From assembly GCA_024276995.1 (NCBI GenBank), contig JAJRWB010000080.1, positions 62,001 to 126,000 on the forward strand: a DNA stretch of 64,000 nt. The letters run 5' to 3'. Of the stretch, positions 1-7,021 are shown in pieces. The notes below the pieces were generated by a model. That model did no database searches. It was not told the DNA's origin and was given only the letters and a program-made list of their open reading frames with translations. Origin of the DNA: Candidatus Eiseniibacteriota bacterium. Its GTDB lineage: Bacteria > Orphanbacterota > Orphanbacteria > Orphanbacterales > Orphanbacteraceae. Numbering within the stretch: position 1 is the first letter of the stretch; the number at the start of each line of letters is the position of its first letter. The translations under genes were made by a program, and so were the position numbers.

Positions 1-281
1 GACCGCGTCATTCCCCCCTTCGTCGCCACGACGATCTCCCCCTTCGCCCCTCCGTATTCGCCGAGCGCTTTTCGAACGAGTCTTTCGTTGTGCCCATATT
101 CCGATTCATCCAGACAGTAGACGTCGGCGGTATCGATGAGGGTCATTCCCGCCTCGAGCGCCGCGTGGATCACGCCGATCGCCGTGGCTTCGTCCGGCCT
201 CTCCCGGATCGAAAGAGGCATTCCCCCGAAACCGACCACCGATACGCGAGGCCCTTCCGGGCCGAGAGGTTTTTGATTCAA
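1..281 (-). CDS. Aldo/keto reductase, N-terminal part (runs off the window)
   Basis: The visible 93 residues are the first strand-helix units of an aldo/keto reductase barrel: a VVGFGGMPLS-type first strand, then DTADVY carrying the catalytic Asp and Tyr, then ATKGG with the Lys-containing third strand. The family reduces carbonyls with NADPH in the cytoplasm. No ATG fits. The reading begins at a TTG (279-281) with an AGGAAA ribosome site nine bases upstream, so TTG is the preferred start. The C-terminal two thirds lie outside the window, so the substrate class cannot be judged. Family call firm. Confidence 0.85.
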   Translation of the reverse strand, partial: MNQKPLGPEGPRVSVVGFGGMPLSIRERPDEATAIGVIHAALEAGMTLIDTADVYCLDESEYGHNERLVRKALGEYGGAKGEIVVATKGGMTR

Positions 282-330
282 GAAACCGTTTCCTTTCTCT
301 CTTCCTTCGTCGCGGCGGACGAAGGAAGAA

Positions 331-1302
331 TCATTCCGGCGGCGCCGCCGGCGTTGCGACCGACGTGACGGCGGCACCCCGCACCTCGGGCGGAGGATAC
401 CACGCCACCACCTCCGGCGATGGGGCGAGGGCGCGCGCCCTCATGATGAAAAGCGCCATGCCGACCATGCCGATGAAACAGAGCACCGAGCCTTCCGGTC
501 CGAACGACCCGCCGCTCAACCAGGCGGGATCGAAGGTTTCGCCTCTCCACAACGGTTCCGGCAGCCTCTCCCCACTCACAGGAAGGCCGAAGACCCACGC
601 CATGGTGAAATTCCACGTGATGTGAATGCCGATCGGAAGGTAGAGACTTCTCGTGCGGAAGTAGGCGATGCAAAGGAGAAGCCCCGCCATGCCGGTGGCC
701 ACCGCGCCGGTGGTCGTTCCCCCTTCGTTGAAGAAGTGGGCGATGCCGAAGGGCACGGAGAGAAAGAGCGCGGCGCCGAACTTCCCGATCCCCTCGGCGA
801 ACGACTGGAGGAGGTAACCCCGGAAGAGAAGCTCCTCGAGAATGCCCACCGAGATGAAAAGCGCCGCGTAGGAGAGAAACGCCGCCGCCGTGTCGGAGGG
901 AGGTATCGAGCCTGTGGCCAGGTGTACGACGCCGGCGATCATCTGGATATAGACGATGGCGGTGATGAAGGCGGCGCCGGTGAGAAGCCCGATCAGCAGC
1001 TCACGCCGCCACTTCTCGTGGAAGCCGAGACCGACGCCGGCGAACGGCCGGCGGTCGAGCCTCCTCGCCACGAGACGGCTCGAAAGAAGAATCGCCACGA
1101 TGAGAATGGCGTTTTGCAGCGCCATGAACCATGGGTTCATGGCGGCGAGAGTCGTCGCCCGCTCTTCCTCCATCATCGATCTCGTCAGAGGCGATACGGC
1201 GATGTTGACGGCGAGGACGACCGCCCCCGTGAGAAGGAGGAAGAGAAATACCCTCCACGGGACGCGGACAAGGCCGTGACGGTTGTGTACGATCCGATTC
1301 AC
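331..1302 (-). CDS. CPBP (CAAX/bacteriocin-processing) family intramembrane metalloprotease
   Basis: A 323-residue polytopic membrane protein. It has the three CPBP (Abi) motifs in order: EELLFRG (EExxxR), FGIAHFF (FxxxH) and HITWNF (HxxxN), placed in consecutive membrane helices of the C-terminal half. The family includes CAAX-type prenyl endoproteases and bacteriocin self-immunity proteins, and substrates are usually unknown. The open frame extends upstream, but a GTG at 1300-1302 is preceded by AAGGAGGA at good spacing and begins the first hydrophobic region, so it is chosen. The tail after the last helix is Ala/Pro-rich. Neighbours are glycosyltransferases on the same strand, so a cell-envelope role is possible but not shown. 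Confidence 0.88.
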   Translation of the reverse strand: MNRIVHNRHGLVRVPWRVFLFLLLTGAVVLAVNIAVSPLTRSMMEEERATTLAAMNPWFMALQNAILIVAILLSSRLVARRLDRRPFAGVGLGFHEKWRRELLIGLLTGAAFITAIVYIQMIAGVVHLATGSIPPSDTAAAFLSYAALFISVGILEELLFRGYLLQSFAEGIGKFGAALFLSVPFGIAHFFNEGGTTTGAVATGMAGLLLCIAYFRTRSLYLPIGIHITWNFTMAWVFGLPVSGERLPEPLWRGETFDPAWLSGGSFGPEGSVLCFIGMVGMALFIMRARALAPSPEVVAWYPPPEVRGAAVTSVATPAAPPE

Positions 1303-1370
1303 CGATTCCTCCTTTTCATCCGCCCGTTGTCGGGGCGTACGGCTTCTCGATTCGATCGGCGCGTTTCGCG

Positions 1371-2144
1371 CTATCCGGAAGTTCCCTCGTCCCGACCCGG
1401 CTGCTCGAGCAATCGGCGCGCCTTGGCGTACTTCACCATCGTATGACACGACGAGAGGAGCGCGATCACGAGACCGCGCCACCCGTCGAGGAAACCCTTT
1501 CGGATCACGTACATCTTGATGAACGTGGCGGGCGGCCTGATGACCAGGTTCCACGACGATCGGCCCCGGCCGTTCGACGCGAGATCGTCCGCGCCGAAAT
1601 CGGTGAAGCGGTCGATGGTGTGCAGATGGTCCGAGATCGAGCGGAACGAGTAGTGGAGAAGAGGGTTCCGCAGCTCCCCCGCGGCGCCGGTCACGCGAAC
1701 CCCCTCGTGAACCGCGCGCCCCGTCCACCTTCCCCGGTCCTTCCGGAAGAGACGCAGTTTCCGGTCGGGAAACCAGGCGTGCCGGACGAAGGCGCCCGCG
1801 TACCACGTGAGTCTCGGCACGGTGTAGCCGTCGCACGTCTCATCCGAGGCGATCACCGCCTCGATTTCGTCGCGCAGCTCGGGAGTGACCCGTTCGTCGG
1901 CGTCGATGTTCAGAATCCAGGGTCCCTTCGCGCGGTCGGTGGCATACTGCTTCTGGTCGGTGAATCCACGGAACGGCCTCGATTCCACTACGCCGGCGAA
2001 GCGCCCGGCGATTTCGACCGTGTCGTCGTCCGACCCGGAATCGACGACCACGATCTCGTCGGCCCACCCCACGCTCTTGAGGCACTCTTCGATTTCCCTT
2101 TCCTCGTTCTTCGTGATGATGACAACCGAGAGCGGTTCTTTCAT
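1371..2144 (-). CDS. Glycosyltransferase family 2, WaaE/KdtX-like
   Basis: A 257-residue GT2 enzyme. Residues about 5-100 give the GT-A nucleotide-sugar fold: SVVIITKNEE at the start, VVVDSGSDDDT, and a DAD motif (LNIDADERV) for the metal. The arrangement, with W(T/R)GRAVHEGV and a C-terminal amphipathic region with few hydrophobic residues, is typical of LPS-core glucosyltransferases of the WaaE/KdtX type. It probably adds a hexose to a lipid-linked core sugar at the cytoplasmic face of the inner membrane. The start ATG overlaps the stop of the upstream GT9 gene by four bases (ATGA), indicating translational coupling in an envelope-glycan operon. The exact sugar cannot be read from sequence. 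Confidence 0.85.
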   Translation of the reverse strand: MKEPLSVVIITKNEEREIEECLKSVGWADEIVVVDSGSDDDTVEIAGRFAGVVESRPFRGFTDQKQYATDRAKGPWILNIDADERVTPELRDEIEAVIASDETCDGYTVPRLTWYAGAFVRHAWFPDRKLRLFRKDRGRWTGRAVHEGVRVTGAAGELRNPLLHYSFRSISDHLHTIDRFTDFGADDLASNGRGRSSWNLVIRPPATFIKMYVIRKGFLDGWRGLVIALLSSCHTMVKYAKARRLLEQPGRDEGTSG

Positions 2145-3202
2145 GATCGTTCCTCTCCGCCGGCGGCGGGCGGAACCAGGCGGAAAAGTTCTTCCGGCTC
2201 GAGTCGTTCCATGCACGGATGGTAGCGGCATTTTTCCAGGGCGCAACGAATTCGCGCGGGGCATTCCACCGCCGGTGTCGCCGTGGAGGCGTCCCCGCCA
2301 AGCGGTCCCCACCTTTCGGCGCATTGCGAGGGGAGCGGCGGGTATGGGGCGGTGACCGGAACGCCGAGGGCGCAGGCTGCGTGAAGCGGGCCGGTGCTCG
2401 GAGCGACGAAGTGATCGAGCGCGGCGAGAAGGCCGAAAAAGAGACGAAGCGGACGATCGCCGGCGAGAGAGCGGGCATGTTCTCCCGTCCGCCGTGCGAG
2501 GCGATCGGCGAGTTCCACCTCGTTGCCGGCGCCCGTGTATGCCACCGACCAGCCGTTGCGGACGAAGAGTTCTCCCATGCGGGCGAAAGACTCTTCCGGC
2601 CAGCGGAGGACGGAGTCGCCCGAGCCGGCGTGGATGCCCGCCACCGGTCGGCCGGGGGTGAAGCGGGCCGACTCGAGAAGTTTCCGCCCGCCGCGCCGCT
2701 CTTCCTCATCGAGGATGAGCCGCGGGAGGTGGACTCCCCGCGCCCTCCCACCGGTGACGAGGGGGGCTAAGGCCGCATCGAGCCGGGCCTGGTGAAGATG
2801 GGAGCGCGAACGGCGCTGGCGGATGCCCCGGTTGAGGAAGAGGAACGACGAGGGACGTGCGAGCGGCCCGGTGCGAAATGGGATGCCCGCCCGGAGAACG
2901 AGCAGGCCCGCCGCCATGCCCGGGTTGAGGAGGATGGCCGCATCGAAGCGGTGCCGGGCGAGCTCGCCCGGGGAGAGTGTCGCTCGCCCCGCCCCGTCGG
3001 CGGTCCACTCGATCGTATCGCCCACGCTGTGCTCGAGGCGGAGAGCGTCGAGCGCGTAGCGCCGGGCAAGAAGAACGATCTCGGCCCGGGGCGACGCCTC
3101 GGCGATCGAGCGGATCAGCGGCGTGGAGAGGATCATGTCCCCGAGCCGGTCGGTTCTCACCACGAGAATCCTTTTCGCATCGATGCTCTTCGGGATTCTC
3201 AC
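2141..3202 (-). CDS. Glycosyltransferase family 9 (heptosyltransferase-like)
   Basis: A 353-residue GT-B enzyme of the ADP-heptose:LPS heptosyltransferase family. The N-terminal domain starts RILVVRTDRLGDMILSTPL, with the conserved GD. The C-terminal donor-binding domain has HAGSGDSVLRWPEESF and APSTGPLHAACALGVP. A Cys-rich tail (CPARIRCALEKCRYHPC) is common in this family. The GTG start overlaps the upstream GT9 stop by four bases (GTGA), and the 3' end overlaps the GT2 start, so all three genes are coupled. Known family members add heptose to the LPS inner core. Whether this organism uses heptose or another sugar is inference. Confidence 0.88.
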   Translation of the reverse strand: MRIPKSIDAKRILVVRTDRLGDMILSTPLIRSIAEASPRAEIVLLARRYALDALRLEHSVGDTIEWTADGAGRATLSPGELARHRFDAAILLNPGMAAGLLVLRAGIPFRTGPLARPSSFLFLNRGIRQRRSRSHLHQARLDAALAPLVTGGRARGVHLPRLILDEEERRGGRKLLESARFTPGRPVAGIHAGSGDSVLRWPEESFARMGELFVRNGWSVAYTGAGNEVELADRLARRTGEHARSLAGDRPLRLFFGLLAALDHFVAPSTGPLHAACALGVPVTAPYPPLPSQCAERWGPLGGDASTATPAVECPARIRCALEKCRYHPCMERLEPEELFRLVPPAAGGEERS

Positions 3203-4284
3203 CGTGTCGCCGCTCCGATCCGCTCGAGCAGCCCCATCGCCGCATCGAAGACGCGTTTCGCCTCGATGCCCGGCATGCAGATCCAGTCCCGTTCGGGACA
3301 TTCCCTCGCGCCGTGGTCGGAGCAGGGGGCGCAGTGCGCGCCCGAGCGAATGACCCGTACGAACGGCTCGAAACGGAACTGCTCCGGTCCGGTCGGACCG
3401 AAGAGCGCCACCGACGGGACCCGGAGAGCCCTTGCCATATGAAGGAGTCCGGAGTCGCCTCCCACGAACAGGGTCGCCCGGCCCAGAAGCGCCGCGACCG
3501 TCTCGAGGGATGTCCTCCCGGTGAAATCGAGGGCGCCGCCCTCGGCGGCGAGCGCCCCGGCGCTCCGGTCTCCCCCGGCGCCGACGGCGACGGCGGTCCA
3601 CCCCTTCTCGCCGAGAAGCCGCGCGAGATCGCGGAACGACTCGGCGGGCCAGCATTTCGTGGGCCACGCCGCGCCGACGGCGAACAGGGCGATCGGTGCC
3701 CCTTTCGGCGCCGTGCCGAGCAGTTCCCGCGCCTTCTTCTCTTCGGTGTCGTCCCACGTCAGCTCGGGTGTCTCGTCTTCCTCTTCGATGCCGAGCGGCT
3801 CGAGGAGGGTCAGTTTCCGCCGGATGAACGTCGATTCCCACCGGCTGTAGGGCACCGTGTCGGTATAGAAGAGACCGCTCGGCGGCCTGGCGAATCCGAT
3901 CCGTCGCCTTGCGCCCGTCGAAAGGGCGAGCATGCCCGACCGGAACGACCGGTGCGGAGAGATCACGAGGTCATAGCCGCCCCGCTTCAGCCTGGCGCAG
4001 AGGCGGAGGAGTGAACCGATGCCCCGGTCGGGGCCGTTCTTCCGGTAGACGATCCTGTGATCGATACGCCGCGAGCAGCGGACGATCCCTTCACACCGCG
4101 GCGAATGGAGGAGGGTGATTCTCGCGCCGGGCGCGTTCTTGCGGAGCGACCGGAGAAGGGGCGTGGTGAGCACCATGTCGCCGACGAAACCGGTCTGGAT
4201 CACCAGGATGTTCCGGGAGGAGATCGCCGCGGGCAAGTCGACGCGTCCGGCGTCTCCCGTCGCCGGGCGATCACCGCTCATCAT
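3199..4284 (-). CDS. Glycosyltransferase family 9 (heptosyltransferase-like), second copy
   Basis: A 361-residue paralogue of the preceding GT9 gene. NILVIQTGFVGDMVLTTPL marks the N-terminal GT-B domain. GAAWPTKCWPAESF and VGGDSGLLHMARALRVPSVALFGPTGPEQF mark the donor site. Cys residues near the C-terminus (CAPCSDHG..ECPERDW) match the family tail. Two adjacent ATG codons (4282-4284 and 4279-4281) can start it, and both overlap the stop of the upstream TPR gene. The ribosome site is weak, so expression probably depends on coupling. Together with the other GT9 and the GT2 it likely builds a lipid-linked core oligosaccharide. Confidence 0.87.
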   Translation of the reverse strand: MMSGDRPATGDAGRVDLPAAISSRNILVIQTGFVGDMVLTTPLLRSLRKNAPGARITLLHSPRCEGIVRCSRRIDHRIVYRKNGPDRGIGSLLRLCARLKRGGYDLVISPHRSFRSGMLALSTGARRRIGFARPPSGLFYTDTVPYSRWESTFIRRKLTLLEPLGIEEEDETPELTWDDTEEKKARELLGTAPKGAPIALFAVGAAWPTKCWPAESFRDLARLLGEKGWTAVAVGAGGDRSAGALAAEGGALDFTGRTSLETVAALLGRATLFVGGDSGLLHMARALRVPSVALFGPTGPEQFRFEPFVRVIRSGAHCAPCSDHGARECPERDWICMPGIEAKRVFDAAMGLLERIGAATR

Positions 4285-6295
4285 CGTCGCCCAGCTGTTT
4301 TGCCGACTCCTTCGCCGCCGCCGACCCCGGATCGTCCCGCAGAATCGTCTCCCACTCCCTTCGCGCGTCCTCCTCGCGGCCTTCCCGGCGATAGGCGAGG
4401 CCGAGATGATAGCGCGCCGCCATGTTGTCGGGGGATTCACGGACGATCTGTTCGAGGTCGCCCATCGCCTCGCCCAGCCGCCCGAGGGCGATGAGCATGT
4501 CGGTCCTGTGGCTTCTCGCCTCCTCGAGATCCGGATCGATGGCGAGGGCGTCGTCGAACGCGATGAGCGCCTCTTCGAACTTCCTCTCATTCTTGAGGGC
4601 CACGCCGAGGTTCACATGGTACGACGCCTTCTTCGGCCAGAGGGCGACCGTCCGGCGGTAAGCCGTCTCGGCGCCGGCAAAGTCATGTTTCCGGAAAAGA
4701 ATGCCTCCAAGGGAAAACCATCCTTCGTAGTACGTCGGATCGATTTCCACCGCTTCCCGGAGCGCACGTTCCGCATCGTCGATCCTCCCCATGTCGCGGA
4801 GGATCTGCGCCTTGTTGTTGAGCGCGATCGGATACCACCGGTTCTCCTTCCGTACCTGTTCGTACTCGGTGAGCGCCGTTTCGAAATCGCCGCCCTTCTG
4901 CGCCGCCCACGCCTGGTTGAAGTGCGCCTGCGAATCGTCGGGCACCTTACCGAGGAAGTTCGCGTTCACCACGATCACCGCAGTGGCGAAGGCGACCACC
5001 GGCGCGACGCCCACCCCTTTCCATCGCCGTCTTCTCATCCTTTGCGCCAGGTCGACGAGGCCGGTGGAGGCGAAGAGGATGAAAAACGGCGTCAGGGGGA
5101 TGCGGTAACGGCCGTTCACGAAGAAGAGGATCACCGAGATCGCGTAAACGCCTGCGAAAAGGAGCACCGGGCCGCGCGGCGAGCGGCCCCGCCGCCGCCG
5201 GAAGTATCCGAAGAATGCGAGCGGCGCGATGATTCCGAACGATGGGAGGATCGGAAGGTCGAGGAAGCGGGACCGGGTGCGTTGGAAGTTCGGATCCTTC
5301 ACGTTCGGCATTTCGTACGCCGATAGGAGTTGGACCACTTTCCGTCCGGTGAGCTTGATCCATGCCGCCGGATTCCTTCCGATGAAGCGTATTCCCCGAC
5401 GGAAATAGTAGCGGGACACCTCCGCGTCGCCGAGCGGTCCGCCGCTCTCCTCCTCGGCGAGGCGATGCACCTTCTCGAAGGTCCATTGCGTCAGTCCCGG
5501 AAACGCGGAATCCCGTCCCGTCGCCCGGGCGTTGTTTCCGATGAAGAAGTTGATCCCCCCCGTCGAGGAGATGAGCACGAACTCCCCCGTGGCGGCGATG
5601 TTGCGTGCCGTCACCGGGAGAATCGGAACGGCGCATCCCGCGGCGAGGAGAAGCGCGTCGCGCCATCGGCGGCGGAAAGCGTAAAGAACGAACCAGACGG
5701 GAAGGAAGAGAAGAGCGTTCGGGCGTGTGACGGCGCACAGGCCGAGCAGAAGACCGGCCGCGAGAACGGGTAGCGGCCCTCGGGGGCGATTCTTCTTCTC
5801 TTCGAGCCGAACGAGGAGATATGCCAGAAGGAGCAGGAGGGGGATCAGCACCGGCTCGACGAGGAACTCTCCGTCGAAGTAGATCCACGGCCAGTAGATC
5901 GCCGCGATCGCCCCGGCGACGAAACCCTCGGTGCGCCCGAAGAGCCTCGTCCCGAGGGCGGCGAGGATCGGCGCCGCGAGAGAGACGACCATCACCTGGG
6001 CGAGGTGAAGGAGGAAAGGCGCGCCGCCGGTGATTTTCAGGAAGAGGGCGAGGAGGAGAGGGTAAAGGGGCCCGTAGGTCAATGCCCCCGGAGGAAATCC
6101 ATGTCCCGCGACGATCGATTCGGCCGCCGCGCGGTAAGCGGCGCTGTCCACCACGGGGACGGAGAACGTCGGGTCTGCACGGACGCCGGCGAGGTAGATC
6201 ACCCTCGCGGCGAATGCCGCCGTGTAGAGCAGTGTGAGCGCTTTTTTACCGGACATGACGCGGTTCAGGCTAGCATCGGACCGGCGAGGGGGCAA
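4271..6295 (-). CDS. GT-C (PMT/ArnT-type) membrane glycosyltransferase fused to TPR repeats
   Basis: A 674-residue protein in two parts. Residues about 20-450 are a multi-helix GT-C region: a first-loop acidic site near VPVVDSAAYRAAAESI, then about ten membrane helices, as in ArnT/PMT enzymes that use polyprenyl-phosphate sugars in the periplasm. Residues about 460-670 hold five or six TPR units (for example YPIALNNKAQILRDMGRIDDAERALREAVEIDP). The upstream TTG at 6293-6295 has a GGAGG site six bases away. An ATG at 6254-6256 with no good site is the alternative and would drop 13 residues. Genes for two GT9 enzymes follow with overlap. The donor and acceptor are not identifiable. Confidence 0.82.
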   Translation of the reverse strand: MPPRRSDASLNRVMSGKKALTLLYTAAFAARVIYLAGVRADPTFSVPVVDSAAYRAAAESIVAGHGFPPGALTYGPLYPLLLALFLKITGGAPFLLHLAQVMVVSLAAPILAALGTRLFGRTEGFVAGAIAAIYWPWIYFDGEFLVEPVLIPLLLLLAYLLVRLEEKKNRPRGPLPVLAAGLLLGLCAVTRPNALLFLPVWFVLYAFRRRWRDALLLAAGCAVPILPVTARNIAATGEFVLISSTGGINFFIGNNARATGRDSAFPGLTQWTFEKVHRLAEEESGGPLGDAEVSRYYFRRGIRFIGRNPAAWIKLTGRKVVQLLSAYEMPNVKDPNFQRTRSRFLDLPILPSFGIIAPLAFFGYFRRRRGRSPRGPVLLFAGVYAISVILFFVNGRYRIPLTPFFILFASTGLVDLAQRMRRRRWKGVGVAPVVAFATAVIVVNANFLGKVPDDSQAHFNQAWAAQKGGDFETALTEYEQVRKENRWYPIALNNKAQILRDMGRIDDAERALREAVEIDPTYYEGWFSLGGILFRKHDFAGAETAYRRTVALWPKKASYHVNLGVALKNERKFEEALIAFDDALAIDPDLEEARSHRTDMLIALGRLGEAMGDLEQIVRESPDNMAARYHLGLAYRREGREEDARREWETILRDDPGSAAAKESAKQLGDDDER

Positions 6296-6332
6296 CCGTT
6301 CCCTCCCTTCGACAAACGGTGCCGATACGCCG

Positions 6333-6908
6333 CTATCTCCGCTCCTCGAGCCAGGGGAATCTTTCCGCCACCCAAGCGTCCACCTCCGCCCGGAGGTCGT
6401 CGAGGGTGCCGTCGTTGCGGATCGTGTGTTCCGCGAGAGCGGCGGCCTTGTGGATGCCGAAGATCTTCTCTTCCCGCGCGTCGTGGGCCGCCATCTCCTC
6501 GAGGGTCTTCGGATCTCTCGCCGTGGCGCGCGCCAGGGCGCGCTCGAGCCGGGCGCGATCGTCGCTCACCACCACGTTGATGAGAGAAAAATCGCTTTTG
6601 TAGTGGTCGATCAGCGTCTTCGCGTCGACGTAGGTCCGGATACCGGTAACCACGGTGAGCGGGGCGTCGGAGGCGTCGATTCGTTCGATCACCTGCCGGA
6701 TGAAGTAGTCGTCGCCGTGCTTTTCGAAGTACTCGGCGGAAATGCCGTTCAGGTTGCTGCGCGTCGGCTCGATCCCTTTTTCCTTCGCGATTTCCCGGAC
6801 GATATCTCCCATCGAGATACTCGGAACGCCGTACTTGTCGGCGATCATGTCCAGAACCGTGTCCTTACCCGTTCCATTCCTGCCGACGGCGCCGACGACT
6901 TTCCTCAC
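6333..6908 (-). CDS. UPF0200/dephospho-CoA-kinase-like P-loop nucleotide kinase
   Basis: A 191-residue P-loop protein. VVGAVGRNGTGKDTV is the Walker A. ISMGDIVREIAKEKG matches the MGDxxRE motif after strand 2 that marks the UPF0200 family, found mostly in archaea and some bacteria. An ARATARDPKTLEEM segment looks like a nucleotide-kinase lid. The substrate is unknown; a (deoxy)nucleotide or CoA precursor is possible from the fold. The start is GTG at 6906-6908, chosen because GGAGG lies eight bases upstream and the P-loop follows at once. Frame upstream of the GTG has no site. The gene ends 37 bases before the GT-C gene start on the same strand. Confidence 0.78.
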   Translation of the reverse strand: MRKVVGAVGRNGTGKDTVLDMIADKYGVPSISMGDIVREIAKEKGIEPTRSNLNGISAEYFEKHGDDYFIRQVIERIDASDAPLTVVTGIRTYVDAKTLIDHYKSDFSLINVVVSDDRARLERALARATARDPKTLEEMAAHDAREEKIFGIHKAAALAEHTIRNDGTLDDLRAEVDAWVAERFPWLEERR

Positions 6909-7021
6909 CGTGAATCCTCCGTTTCGATGGTCCTTTTTGAATTGCATCCGACCGGTACAGGGTAACATCCCGAACAGGTCCGCGCCACTCGACCGACTCG
7001 TTCAGGGGAGGAGAGACCCGG

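Noticed and set aside
278-1836. Several long open frames on both strands over the CPBP and GT2 genes
   Set aside because: They are shadow frames caused by high GC. They show Arg/Pro/Gly-rich composition and no family motifs, while the frames kept have clear conserved motifs.
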